Part shown: in pieces, positions 1-7,849 of the stretch
Position numbering within the stretch: position 1 is the first letter of the stretch
Layout of the letters: the number at the start of each line of letters is the position of its first letter
From: a virus
Reading direction: 5' to 3' (one strand)
DNA length: 39,758 nt
Virus record (IMG/VR): IMGVR_UViG_3300043411_000740
Coordinates: 1-39,758 of that record
Translations under genes and position numbers: made by a program
Notes under the pieces: model-generated
What the model saw: the letters and a program-made list of their open reading frames with translations, nothing else
Databases searched by the model: none
Told to the model about the DNA's origin: nothing

Positions 1-26
1 TTCATAATTGTTAAATAATAACTCAT
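1..26 (-). CDS. Start of a gene cut off by the window edge
   Basis: An ATG overlaps the stop codon of the Com-like gene in an ATGA arrangement, the usual coupling in this genome. The frame stays open to the window edge (MSYYLTIM...). Only eight codons are visible, so no function can be assigned. By position, after the head-tail connector genes and before the tail chaperones, a major tail tube protein is expected here. That is inference from gene order. Confidence 0.4.
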
Positions 27-235
27 GGTTTGGGGTCTTTTTCAACCTCATAATCCGTCTTAATCATAGCCTCATTAGCTTCGCTTTTCAAATACTTAAA
101 CATAAACTCATTCACAAATTCACATCTGGGGCAAATATAACAAAGCGCTCCGGCCGCCACATTCTGGTAAATAATCAGTTTTTGGCACTTGGCGCACCTT
201 AACTCTTTGTAGTTTTTGCCGTTTATGGTAATCAT
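23..235 (-). CDS. Com-like zinc-finger protein
   Basis: A 70-residue protein with two Cys pairs (Cys14/Cys17 and Cys35/Cys38) in the arrangement ELRCAKC...CPRCEFVN. This matches the small Com family, named after the phage Mu protein that binds mRNA and activates translation of the mom DNA-modification gene. The ATG at 235 overlaps the upstream stop codon (ATGA), which fixes the start; longer upstream starts lie inside the neighbour. It sits at the end of the connector genes and no mom-like gene is visible, so an RNA-binding role here is inference. A generic zinc ribbon is the alternative. Confidence 0.7.
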   Translation of the reverse strand: MITINGKNYKELRCAKCQKLIIYQNVAAGALCYICPRCEFVNEFMFKYLKSEANEAMIKTDYEVEKDPKP

Positions 236-609
236 CTGGTCTTGCAAATAAAGTTAATACTAAACTCATCCAATCCCCGCTCGTTGCGTCCGATGTGTCC
301 GCCCTCACTTTGAGCCAAGATGTAATAAAAATAGGTATCACCAATTTGCTCGTTTCCTAGTCTGTGTAATGCGTTTCTCACCGCGTCGAGTTTTGCTTTT
401 CCGAGCGCATAATTTGAGGCTCTAATAAAAACCTGAAATGTCGGTGAGTGTGTTGGTATGTCCGGGTCTGGCATTGGTCCGCCGGTGTCCAAAATACTCA
501 AAGCATTGTCGGCACTATCCGGCATAAATGACTTAAATATATTCGTACTCAATGTCCCAAGCCCCTCGGTTACTAAATACTGTGCAATGTCGTCAATTAG
601 GTATGTCAT
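232..609 (-). CDS. Tail terminator / minor capsid protein
   Basis: A 125-residue protein in the position of the tail terminator, the ring that ends tail growth and joins tail to head. The N-terminal helix (DDIAQYLVTEGLG), the central FQVFIRASNYALGKAKLDAVRNAL segment and the C-terminal beta stretch (DEFSINFICKT) fit the phage minor capsid / terminator group. The start lies three bases after the stop of the gp10-like gene, and the stop overlaps the next ATG. Assignment rests on size, order and general pattern rather than a diagnostic motif. Confidence 0.6.
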   Translation of the reverse strand: MTYLIDDIAQYLVTEGLGTLSTNIFKSFMPDSADNALSILDTGGPMPDPDIPTHSPTFQVFIRASNYALGKAKLDAVRNALHRLGNEQIGDTYFYYILAQSEGGHIGRNERGLDEFSINFICKTR

Positions 610-611
610 AT

Positions 612-968
612 TTATACAAATGAGCGCTTAATACCGTCGGCGATGTAGCGCTGAAAAACCGCCATATTGTTCTTAATTGGGTCCTCAAGATATTTACCTT
701 TGCGACCCTTTTGAAATCTGTACTCTGGGTGTTCGTGAAGTCTAGCCGCATATACCTTATTGTACCCAACAATCACACTTTTGTCGGTGTCTGGCTGTAC
801 ACTTCCGCTATTTTGTAGCATGCCGGTGTCATGGGGGACTTCAAAGCTACTAAGCCTCAAAATCTCATCTGCCACATCATTTATTGCACTTAAAATGGCT
901 TTATCCATGGCACTCAATGAGCGCTTTACGCCTGTTTTTAGGTTCTCAATGTCAACTGTTATATTCAT
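612..968 (-). CDS. HK97 gp10-like head-tail component
   Basis: A 118-residue protein of the HK97 gp10-like type. It has a helical N-terminal half, the typical VPHDTGMLQNSG segment (compare the P.DTG.L..S motif of the family), then YAARLHEHPEYRFQKGRKGKYLEDP and a C-terminal helix. These proteins act at the head-tail interface or as tail completion proteins. The ATG overlaps the stop of the upstream closure gene by four bases, indicating translational coupling within the connector cluster. Confidence 0.8.
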   Translation of the reverse strand: MNITVDIENLKTGVKRSLSAMDKAILSAINDVADEILRLSSFEVPHDTGMLQNSGSVQPDTDKSVIVGYNKVYAARLHEHPEYRFQKGRKGKYLEDPIKNNMAVFQRYIADGIKRSFV

Positions 969-1306
969 GTTGCTTTCCAGTTAGTAAGCTCAAGTTTTAT
1001 GTGATTTTTTCTGCCTGTACCATCAACGCCGTAATAAATACCATCAACTTTATAATCGTTTCCGTCGTATGTCACTTTGTCGTCAATAGCAACCACCGTG
1101 TCGCTTGGTACATAAACCTTGGCCACAATCTGCTTGAGACTTGCCAAATTGCCTCCGGGTTGAGCCGGGTTGTAATTTAATTTTGAGGTTGTTTGAAATC
1201 TTGATTTGACTGAAACCGCACCACTTACCACTTCACGGCCATACTCGTTATAGCCTGTCTTTGAGGTTATTGTAATGGTTTGGTTTAGTAATCCGTTTAT
1301 ACTCAT
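965..1306 (-). CDS. Head closure (stopper) protein
   Basis: A 113-residue, mostly beta protein with the feel of the SPP1 gp16 / DUF head-tail joining group: LNQTITITSKTGYNEYGRE near the start and a C-terminal DDKVTYDGNDYKVDGIYYGVDGTG segment followed by a beta strand. These proteins close the portal channel after packaging and provide the docking face for the tail. It follows the connector protein by nine bases and overlaps the next gene by four. Assignment is from order, size and segment pattern. Confidence 0.7.
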   Translation of the reverse strand: MSINGLLNQTITITSKTGYNEYGREVVSGAVSVKSRFQTTSKLNYNPAQPGGNLASLKQIVAKVYVPSDTVVAIDDKVTYDGNDYKVDGIYYGVDGTGRKNHIKLELTNWKAT

Positions 1307-1315
1307 ATTTCATAT

Positions 1316-2026
1316 TCAAGCATTGAGTACCCCGGTCCTGTTAAAAATACCCTTGAGTAGTATTTTCGACTTAGGGCATATCAATTTACTAATACTCGCA
1401 ATTCCGGTGCCTTTTGTATATGAGTAGTCACCAATGCTTTCGCTTTCCATTTCGGACTTGTCGCCTACAAAATAGCTGTCACCCATCTCAATAAAATACT
1501 CAATTTGAGCGGCAACGGCTCGTTTTACCGCCTCCGGGATAACCTTGAAAAAAGTTTGTACACCGCTTGTATTGGTATAAGTCTCAACATCGCACACTCT
1601 TGGGAATTTTCCCAATTGGGTGATTTTGTAGACACTTGTATTGTCTGGGGTTGAGGTCCAATTGCTGTCGACGGTTACAACTCCGGCTTTTGTCGAGGCT
1701 GTAATTTTTCTCCTTTGGCCAACTCCGGTGCCTCCAATAATCTCAATTTGGCAAAGTTTTAGGTAATCAATATCGTAAATATTTTGCTGTACAACATCCA
1801 AGGTGAGGGTGTTGGTTCCGGCACTTATAGCCAAACCAATTATTTTGTCGTCAATGTCCATAAAACTATCTTGAGCGCCAACATATGCGTCAATTAGCTC
1901 CTCGGCTTGGCTAATTCTGTCGTCGGCTTCGGTGGTATCGGTTATGGTGATATTTGCCAACTGCTCAAGTTCCCCTTGGCTCAAATACCCTCTGCGACTT
2001 GTTGGTTGTGTGCTTGTAACTCCCAT
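1316..2026 (-). CDS. Head-tail connector (adaptor) protein
   Basis: A 236-residue protein in the adaptor position. The N-terminal region (QGELEQLANI...TEADDRISQAEELIDAYVG) is the helical part typical of gp6/gp15-type connectors that dock on the portal. A beta-rich insertion of about 90 residues follows (about 60-150), then a helical C-terminal part (PEAVKRAVAAQIEYFIEMGD) with the SESIGDYSYT segment often found near the end of this family. The insertion makes it longer than the common 100-150 residue members. There is no clear Shine-Dalgarno site; a TATAAT box lies nine bases before the ATG. Confidence 0.7.
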   Translation of the reverse strand: MGVTSTQPTSRRGYLSQGELEQLANITITDTTEADDRISQAEELIDAYVGAQDSFMDIDDKIIGLAISAGTNTLTLDVVQQNIYDIDYLKLCQIEIIGGTGVGQRRKITASTKAGVVTVDSNWTSTPDNTSVYKITQLGKFPRVCDVETYTNTSGVQTFFKVIPEAVKRAVAAQIEYFIEMGDSYFVGDKSEMESESIGDYSYTKGTGIASISKLICPKSKILLKGIFNRTGVLNA

Positions 2027-2046
2027 ATGGTTTTAATTATACAATT

Positions 2047-3276
2047 TTAATTGCGGGTGTACCATGAGCCGGTGGTTTTGGTATTCCATGAGTTGCTATT
2101 TTCAATTTGCCAATATCCATCCATGCCTTTTTTCCATTCACTTATCGTTTGTACATCAATCAGACCATCATCGGTTTTACTTTTAATATAATTTACTAAA
2201 CTTTGAAAATCCGATATTGACCATTCGGTTGATATTGTTGGTAAAGTAGCAAGTTTGTGAAAAAGTAAAGCAACTGTTTCGCCATTATTTATTGCAGTAT
2301 CAATATATCCTTTTGCTGTCGCCAAGCTAGTCGTATTTGCCACATTGTAACGACTTAATGTTAAATAGTTTTTTACACCCTTTATTGTACTGATATTTGA
2401 AGAATTTACAGTAACTCCGGTAAGTATTCCCAAATCTTCGCATGCCTGTAAAACAGTATTATTATAAGACCCACCCGGATACGCGATGTGTTTGTATGAC
2501 CGAGTAAATCCTAAATTTTCAAGATAGTCTGAGCAAGTTGTTATTTTTGTAACAACTCCTTGGTAGTCTAGGGTGGCAAGTAAAACAATGTCTGAGCTAT
2601 GGTTGCATATGTCATTTCCAAGTGCGTACATTTCTGACATTTCCGAGGTGGTCATGTAGTTGCTTGAGTTAGCAGAAGAAATTATATAATAAGTAGCCTT
2701 TAGACCAAGGCTTTTTAAGTAGTTAAATCCATAGTCGTATGCACTTTTCCAGCCATCGTCGAACATTATTAAGCACTTTGGTTTGGCATACAACCCGTAA
2801 TACAAACTGTCAATGTTTACTGTCGATATTTTTGACGATGGAACCCAAACTCTAAATTTAAGCCTTATCATTGTGTTGTCCCAAGTTTCACCACCAACTG
2901 AGGTCCAACTAGCATTTGGAACTGTCAAAAAATTCCATCCTGACGAAAACACACCGCTACCAGTAGTAAATGATTTTTGAAAATATTTACTTGAAATAGA
3001 GGATGTTGATGATAAAAATATATCTAATTGCGAAATATTTGCAGTATCATCAATATAAAACCAAAATCCAAAAATGCCTGGGTTTGGATTTGAAAATGAA
3101 ATTGTTTTGACTATAGATGTAGTTGTTGCAACTCCGGTAATTATTTTTATTGAGTTGGAACCAGTTTTTATATTTTCAGTATCATTAGATTGTGTAGAAC
3201 CTGTCCCCGTAATCGTCCAATCATTTATGTTATCAAAATCTTCCATCATCACACCCGCGCTAATAGCGTAATTCAT
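2047..3276 (-). CDS. Polysaccharide deacetylase-like virion protein (CE4/NodB fold)
   Basis: A 409-residue protein with an N-terminal beta-sandwich-like region (about 12-165), probably carbohydrate binding, followed by a NodB-type deacetylase domain. Visible CE4 motifs are FDDGW at 172-176 (catalytic and metal Asp), NHSSD at 225-229, AYPGGS at 265-270 and LLFHK at 337-341. The usual second metal His of motif 2 (H-x3-H) is replaced: His226 is present but residue 230 is Ile. It could remove acetyl groups from host surface glycan or peptidoglycan, but activity is uncertain. The start overlaps the upstream stop by four bases. Placement among virion genes suggests a structural location. Confidence 0.75.
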   Translation of the reverse strand: MNYAISAGVMMEDFDNINDWTITGTGSTQSNDTENIKTGSNSIKIITGVATTTSIVKTISFSNPNPGIFGFWFYIDDTANISQLDIFLSSTSSISSKYFQKSFTTGSGVFSSGWNFLTVPNASWTSVGGETWDNTMIRLKFRVWVPSSKISTVNIDSLYYGLYAKPKCLIMFDDGWKSAYDYGFNYLKSLGLKATYYIISSANSSNYMTTSEMSEMYALGNDICNHSSDIVLLATLDYQGVVTKITTCSDYLENLGFTRSYKHIAYPGGSYNNTVLQACEDLGILTGVTVNSSNISTIKGVKNYLTLSRYNVANTTSLATAKGYIDTAINNGETVALLFHKLATLPTISTEWSISDFQSLVNYIKSKTDDGLIDVQTISEWKKGMDGYWQIENSNSWNTKTTGSWYTRN

Positions 3277-3527
3277 ATAGTGAGGTTAAATGTTTGACCA
3301 ATAAGTGGCGTAATTTGGTCCAAAACGGCGTTTACTTTCAAATCACGCCTTATGTCTGCAATTACCTGAGCCTTGAACTTATTGAGGTCAATTTGCTCTG
3401 TTTGCCTGAATGTATAAATTTTGTCCCACGAGTTGCTTTGGGGGTCGGTTAGGGTAAGTGTCAATTTGGTCACACCTTGCTCGTCTGTGGTGGCACTTGA
3501 GATTTTGCATTTTACTATGATTGCCAT
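3273..3527 (-). CDS. Small conserved-looking virion-region protein
   Basis: An 84-residue protein. The first half is beta strands (AIIVKCKISSATTDEQG...LTLTLTDPQSNSWDKIYTF) and the second a helix (LNKFKAQVIADIRRDLKV). I do not recognise the family. It lies between the beta-repeat protein and the deacetylase-like protein and its stop overlaps the latter's start, so it may be a chaperone, linker or accessory of these virion proteins. A perfect TATAAT box ends exactly six bases before its ATG, suggesting its own leaderless transcript. Confidence 0.65.
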   Translation of the reverse strand: MAIIVKCKISSATTDEQGVTKLTLTLTDPQSNSWDKIYTFRQTEQIDLNKFKAQVIADIRRDLKVNAVLDQITPLIGQTFNLTI

Positions 3528-3534
3528 AGTTTTA

Positions 3535-3554
3535 TTATATCAATATTGATATAA
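3535..3554. repeat. 20-base perfect palindrome at a promoter-like site
   Basis: The 20 bases read the same on both strands (half-site TTATATCAAT). The palindrome fills the gap between the beta-repeat gene and the 84-residue gene and overlaps the TATAAT box (3534-3539) just before the ATG at 3527. A protein-binding operator is the simplest reading. With no loop or T-run it is a poor terminator. No good -35 box is present. Confidence 0.5.
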
Positions 3555-3562
3555 GTTTATTT

Positions 3563-5392
3563 CTACACTCCCATGAGCATGTTATTTGACCCGCCCAATA
3601 TAGGGGCTACCGAAAATATCCAGTTAGTGTTACCACCATTATCAACCGAGTTGGCACCTGCATACCAAGTATTGGTTTCAGTTGCAACGCAATTAGTCAA
3701 AGATACATAATCTACTGCCCCTTGTTTTTCTAAACTTGAAACTGTAAATGCCGGACCGGTAATACTAGCAACTGTCATCAACTTTCCAGATGTTCCGTTT
3801 ACATTAAATCCGTTTTTTTCCCTTATTATGGTTGTCGTACCTGCTGTAAATTTTAACGACCGGGCATTAGAAGCGTCTGAGAAGTTTATTTGAGCAAAGG
3901 AGTTAGAGCCTGTTATATCTAGTTCTCCAGTAGAACCTGCTACGGTGTAGGTAATAGTTCCAAAAGTTAAACCTCCACCATTAAATGTTCTAGTAGAAGA
4001 AGATTTTGGAATATTAAATGTGGTTGTATCAGCAGACAGAGTTAGACCGGAAGTAGAAAAAGATATAAAGTTTCCAGAAGACGCATTGGGTGTTATGGTT
4101 GACCCATTAATTAAATTAGACCTAGTAAAACCACTATTAGATACAAAAGATGCCGATGTTACATTAAAACCGTTTGAATTTATAACACCATTGTTTGAAG
4201 TAAAAGCTCCATTGGATATTATCGAATCGTTTAGGAGATAAGTTCCACTTGGAGCCGTAAATGTTAAAGCTTGGGTATAAGTTTTCCCTGCTGAAGTTAA
4301 TGAATATGAACCCCTACCAACAAAAGTGATTACCCCAGTTCCTGCTACCGTCATTCCACTTATAAAAGTATTTGAACCAAAGATAGATACTGCTGTAGTT
4401 GAATTGGTAAACGTCGGACTCCCTGTAGCCCCTGTCCAATTAATACTCCTACCCAATCTAGGCATATCAGCAGTAACGGTTTGAGAGGCAGAGAAGTCTA
4501 CACCTAAAGATACATCATCTTGAGGTAAAGGCACACGAGTAGTCCAAGCATTAGTAGACCAGTTACCTCCACTAGCTCCATTCCATGTTTGAGATACAGA
4601 AGCAGGGAAGGTGATACCAGAGTTGCCTCCGCAGTCGCCGATGTCGTTTTGGGCTGAGAAATCTCTTGAACCAGCTCCTGCGCCTGTGATGTCTTGGAAG
4701 TCGGTGTTGGTTACTGACCAGGTGGAGGCGGTAAGTGTTCTGGTTGCTCCTACGACAGAAGACTTAATAATATATTGATTAATTCGGCTATTTCCATTAC
4801 ACGTTAATGTTCCAGTTAGTGTCATGTTTCCCGTCAGGTTAATACTTGAAATTTTATTTGCAGGTCCAGTTATTGTTATGTTTGCGACAGTTGTAGTTCC
4901 TGATGGGGATAGGGCTGCGTCAGGATTTGTATTTGGAAATACCAAACTTGTTCCGTTGTAATTAGTATTAAACCCTGGAGTAAATCCAGCACCACTTCCT
5001 GAAAATGTAATTATCGCAGTGTTGGAGGTAAAAGTAAGATTAGTTGCCGTACCAGTTGTCCACGCAACGGCGTTTGTTCCAGTTATTCCTATGTTTGCAT
5101 TTCCCAATGTCAGAGTCCTAGTTCCAGTTCCAGAAAAGCTAAATGTTGTATAAGATACTGTCCTTCCTGTTCCGTAATCCAAAGTTCCAGTAAATGCACC
5201 ACCAGTTACAGAAGTAACAGTGTGGTCTGCGGTTACTGTAACCGTTCCACCCCCACTTGAAGCATCAAAAGTAACAGTATCCGATGCCCCTGGTACTGAT
5301 TGCCCTCCAGCACCGTTTGAAGACGCTGCCCAATGAGTAGTATCTGCTGCATCCCAGTTTCCAGTTCCTCCTACCCAAAATCTTGCTGCCAT
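3563..5392 (-). CDS. Large Ser/Thr/Gly/Asn-rich beta-repeat virion protein
   Basis: A 609-residue protein almost entirely of short beta strands rich in Thr, Ser, Gly and Asn, as in beta-helix adhesins. It starts with RFWVGGTGNWDAADTTHW, a motif common at the start of phage and adhesin beta-repeat proteins. A related motif recurs near residues 270-300 (QTWNGASGGNWSTNAW). There is no signal peptide or transmembrane segment. It probably sits on the outside of the virion (fibre, decoration or receptor contact). The composition makes it the best candidate acceptor for the glycosyltransferases encoded just upstream, but no glycosylation site can be proven from sequence. Confidence 0.65.
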   Translation of the reverse strand: MAARFWVGGTGNWDAADTTHWAASSNGAGGQSVPGASDTVTFDASSGGGTVTVTADHTVTSVTGGAFTGTLDYGTGRTVSYTTFSFSGTGTRTLTLGNANIGITGTNAVAWTTGTATNLTFTSNTAIITFSGSGAGFTPGFNTNYNGTSLVFPNTNPDAALSPSGTTTVANITITGPANKISSINLTGNMTLTGTLTCNGNSRINQYIIKSSVVGATRTLTASTWSVTNTDFQDITGAGAGSRDFSAQNDIGDCGGNSGITFPASVSQTWNGASGGNWSTNAWTTRVPLPQDDVSLGVDFSASQTVTADMPRLGRSINWTGATGSPTFTNSTTAVSIFGSNTFISGMTVAGTGVITFVGRGSYSLTSAGKTYTQALTFTAPSGTYLLNDSIISNGAFTSNNGVINSNGFNVTSASFVSNSGFTRSNLINGSTITPNASSGNFISFSTSGLTLSADTTTFNIPKSSSTRTFNGGGLTFGTITYTVAGSTGELDITGSNSFAQINFSDASNARSLKFTAGTTTIIREKNGFNVNGTSGKLMTVASITGPAFTVSSLEKQGAVDYVSLTNCVATETNTWYAGANSVDNGGNTNWIFSVAPILGGSNNMLMGV

Positions 5393-5393
5393 A

Positions 5394-5726
5394 TTATTTA
5401 ACTACTACTTCTTCTAATACCTCGGATTCACTTAACATCACTTGTTCTAGTTTAGAACTCAACTGTACCTTCTGAGATTGTAATGATTCAATCTGTTGGT
5501 CAATACTCACTTGTTGGGCTTCTAAGTCTTCCTTAGTGGGTTCTACTGCCTCCTGTGGGGTATTTACAACCTTAATCCAGTTAGCAAACCTTTCCTCTTT
5601 TTGTAATTCAATTTCTTCCGGTGTAAGTTTTTCGTATTCTTCAACCGGCATGATTATTGCGTCGGAATAAGTCTGTCCATCCCTTTCGATTATAAATCTA
5701 TGTTGTACGAAAATATTGTCATTCAT
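5394..5726 (-). CDS. Small coiled-coil virion-region protein
   Basis: A 110-residue acidic protein. The N-terminal half (VQHRFIIERDGQTYSDAIIMPVEEYEKL) looks folded. The C-terminal half (about 65-100) is a predicted coiled coil with regular hydrophobic spacing (QQIESLQSQKVQLSSKLEQV). It is packed between two virion-surface candidates with one- and two-base gaps, so it is likely co-expressed as a chaperone, stalk or trimerisation partner. No family is recognised. Confidence 0.65.
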   Translation of the reverse strand: MNDNIFVQHRFIIERDGQTYSDAIIMPVEEYEKLTPEEIELQKEERFANWIKVVNTPQEAVEPTKEDLEAQQVSIDQQIESLQSQKVQLSSKLEQVMLSESEVLEEVVVK

Positions 5727-5727
5727 A

Positions 5728-6075
5728 TTATATTGAATTTTTTAGAGCAAAAGCCGTGATTTCGATTGAAGCAACCGAAGCTGAACATGTAGCCGTCCAA
5801 CTTTCACTGTGATTTGGTTGATTATGTCCACCTGCTGGCGGAAGCATAAAACCTCTAGTCTCTCCTGCTGGAACTGAGAAAACAAGTCTTACAGTACCAT
5901 TTACCTTAGACCTAATCGAAACACTACACACAGTACCAGATGTATTTGCCAAAATCAGTCCGTATAAATCTTGATAGTAGTTGGCCAAAGCGGTGACAAT
6001 AACTGTCTCACTTGTTGAAGATGTGATTGTTGTTTTTTGAACTACTTTTTGGGTTCGTCCGTATTCGTCATCCAT
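5728..6075 (-). CDS. Putative decoration or tail-associated beta-sandwich protein
   Basis: A 115-residue beta-rich protein with the pattern LILANTSGTVCSVSIRSK...FSVPAGETRGFMLPP...WTATCSASVASIEITAFA. I associate this pattern with small virion proteins of uncultured tailed phages. The role is not established; capsid decoration or a receptor-contact domain are both plausible. It is the first gene after the sugar-transfer island and has its own excellent promoter (TTGACA, 17 bases, GATAAT), with the ATG six bases after the -10 box. It therefore opens a new late transcription unit. Confidence 0.7.
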   Translation of the reverse strand: MDDEYGRTQKVVQKTTITSSTSETVIVTALANYYQDLYGLILANTSGTVCSVSIRSKVNGTVRLVFSVPAGETRGFMLPPAGGHNQPNHSESWTATCSASVASIEITAFALKNSI

Positions 6076-6081
6076 ATCTTT

Positions 6082-6110
6082 ATTATCATCAAATGTTATT
6101 AAAATGTCAA
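6082..6110 (-). promoter_or_regulatory. Sigma-70 promoter of the virion-surface operon
   Basis: On the minus strand, TTGACA (6110-6105), 17 bases, then GATAAT (6087-6082). The ATG at 6075 follows exactly six bases later, so the predicted transcript starts at or next to the start codon. It is placed just after the end of the glycosyltransferase island and just before the 115-residue gene. Confidence 0.75.
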
Positions 6111-6118
6111 ATTATCGT

Positions 6119-7234
6119 TTATATTAAGTTTTCCATAAACTTCTCCAATTCAACCTGTTCTTTGTCAAAGTCAACAACTCGGCAAAAATTGTCGTATGAG
6201 GCCTTGGCCATCTTTTGGTATACCCCCGGTTGTGAGTAGTGGTTGATTTTGTTGATAACTTCTTGATAACTCATGCCGTCAATTGCAATGCATGTCTCGC
6301 CGTCAATCAAAAGAGCCTCGGCCAACTTGCCTGCGTAGTATTGTTTTTTGACTATCAACGGGCGACCAACTGCCGGCGCGTTGTGGATAACATGACCATA
6401 CCCGTCACCACCTTGCTTGGTATGCCATATAAATCTCGCCTCACGCATTTTGTCTGCCAATACCTTAGCCGGTCCAATTGCCCCATCCCTGCATTGTCCG
6501 CCGTGTATCTTAAATGACCAATCCGGCATTGATTGCTCGACCTGCTTAAATAGCTCACAATCCTCTTTGAATAAGTCCGAGCCATCGAAGCAATTGACAA
6601 ATGAGTAAATGTTTTGCTTAGGTATCAAATCAAACTCGTAACTATTCCAACACAAATCAGTCCCAACCATTGGGTCGCTGTATACCGGTGGGTGAAAAAT
6701 TGAGGTATCAAATTCTTGGTGATAACTGATGGTATTTAATCCAAATGTCATACCGCCCATGATTGCCGAGGCCATGATGTTTTTGACCGGTGCGCTCCCG
6801 TCGTAATTCCATGAGTTGCCGATTTGGTAAATGAGTTTTGGATGGTCTGGGTGTAACTGACAAAGTTTGTGAAATGGCTCTATGTGGTCCGGCATTGAAG
6901 CAATCACAATGTCGATTTTGGTGTGCAAAAATCTGTCGAGCGTAATGGCTTTGTTGGTTTGGTCGCTGTCAATATCGTGGCACAAGTAAGTCCCATATCG
7001 GACATTTTCAATTACCTCATTTAGTTTCGCGCTACCATCTGGGGTGTTTCCACCTATACCCAAAAACTGCTCTTGCGTTGCGGGGTGGTCGTAAACTTTC
7101 CAATAGCCGGCAGTTGCCCAATCCATCCCTATAGGTCTGTAAACCTCACCGCCAAGTCGTTTCTCAAATAGCAAAATAAGACTTTGTAATAAGCCTGCGT
7201 GGTGAAAGTCCACGAATACATTAAGTTTTTTCAT
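6119..7234 (-). CDS. Glycosyltransferase (GT-B-like)
   Basis: About 371 residues from the ATG at 7234. The protein begins KKLNVFVDFHHAGLLQSL, typical of the first strand and helix of a GT-B fold. The C-terminal half carries RFIWHTKQGGDGYGHVIHNAPAVGRPLIVKK, which matches the nucleotide-sugar side of GT-B enzymes (invariant Gly and His residues near a small conserved loop). An upstream Met lies inside the HNH gene, whose end overlaps this gene by 14 bases, so 7234 is preferred. It probably transfers a sugar from a nucleotide donor; donor and acceptor are unknown. Last gene of the island. Confidence 0.7.
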   Translation of the reverse strand: MKKLNVFVDFHHAGLLQSLILLFEKRLGGEVYRPIGMDWATAGYWKVYDHPATQEQFLGIGGNTPDGSAKLNEVIENVRYGTYLCHDIDSDQTNKAITLDRFLHTKIDIVIASMPDHIEPFHKLCQLHPDHPKLIYQIGNSWNYDGSAPVKNIMASAIMGGMTFGLNTISYHQEFDTSIFHPPVYSDPMVGTDLCWNSYEFDLIPKQNIYSFVNCFDGSDLFKEDCELFKQVEQSMPDWSFKIHGGQCRDGAIGPAKVLADKMREARFIWHTKQGGDGYGHVIHNAPAVGRPLIVKKQYYAGKLAEALLIDGETCIAIDGMSYQEVINKINHYSQPGVYQKMAKASYDNFCRVVDFDKEQVELEKFMENLI

Positions 7235-7706
7235 ATTTAATAGTAGTTTTATATTTTTTGCTATTACATTTTCCACAAAGAGGTTGGATGTTATCTATAT
7301 TGTTTGTACCACCTTGACTTATTGGTATTATGTGGTCTTCCGTCAACTTTATTGTAGGCTCTTGTTGTTTGCAACAGGGACAAATAAAACTATATTCTTT
7401 TTTTAAACATTCCCATTCAAGAAATGTGTGTTTGCCAACAACACCTCTCATTTTTATTCTTCTTTGGTCATTCATAAAAACAACATAACTTTTATTATTT
7501 TTACGCCAAACTTTATTATTCTCTCTGTGCTTTTCGGGGTTTCTTTTGCGCCAATTTATGAGGTTGATTTTCTTTTTCTCTTTCCTACTCGTTTTTAAGT
7601 CTTGTTTCTTTCTATACTCCAAAACTTTGTCTTTGTTTTTTAATCTCCACAACCTCTGGTACTTTTTGTGATACTCTTTGGCGTATTCCTTATTTTTCCA
7701 AGCCAT
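7221..7706 (-). CDS. HNH homing endonuclease
   Basis: A 161-residue protein with a very basic, Lys/Arg-rich N-terminal half (DNA contact) and a C-terminal HNH nuclease: CPCC at 109-112, then EDHIIPISQGGTNNIDNIQPLCGKC, giving the Asp-His, the central Asn and the second Cys pair. Such free-standing enzymes cut phage genomes that lack them and spread by repair. It separates two glycosyltransferase genes and its 3' end overlaps the next start by 14 bases. A TAAAAT box lies five bases before the ATG, so a leaderless start is possible but weak. Confidence 0.9.
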   Translation of the reverse strand: MAWKNKEYAKEYHKKYQRLWRLKNKDKVLEYRKKQDLKTSRKEKKKINLINWRKRNPEKHRENNKVWRKNNKSYVVFMNDQRRIKMRGVVGKHTFLEWECLKKEYSFICPCCKQQEPTIKLTEDHIIPISQGGTNNIDNIQPLCGKCNSKKYKTTIKYEKT

Positions 7707-7804
7707 ACTCTATTTTAACACTTTTTAACGAGGAAATCATAAAACACCATGTAGTCCCCTACTCTACCGAGGTGTTGGTCAAAAAGTGGGTTTTTAGGCA
7801 CAAG

Positions 7805-7849
7805 AGGGGTGCCGGGGGAGTGGTCTAAATAGGGGTCGGGGGAGTGGTC
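7805..7849. repeat. Imperfect tandem duplication at the end of a glycosyltransferase gene
   Basis: Two copies of a G-rich unit (plus strand AGGGGT...GGGGGAGTGGTC) sit 24 bases apart (7814-7825 and 7838-7849). They straddle the stop codon of the 261-residue glycosyltransferase and give repeated TTPP-type residues at its end. This looks like replication slippage. Confidence 0.6.
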
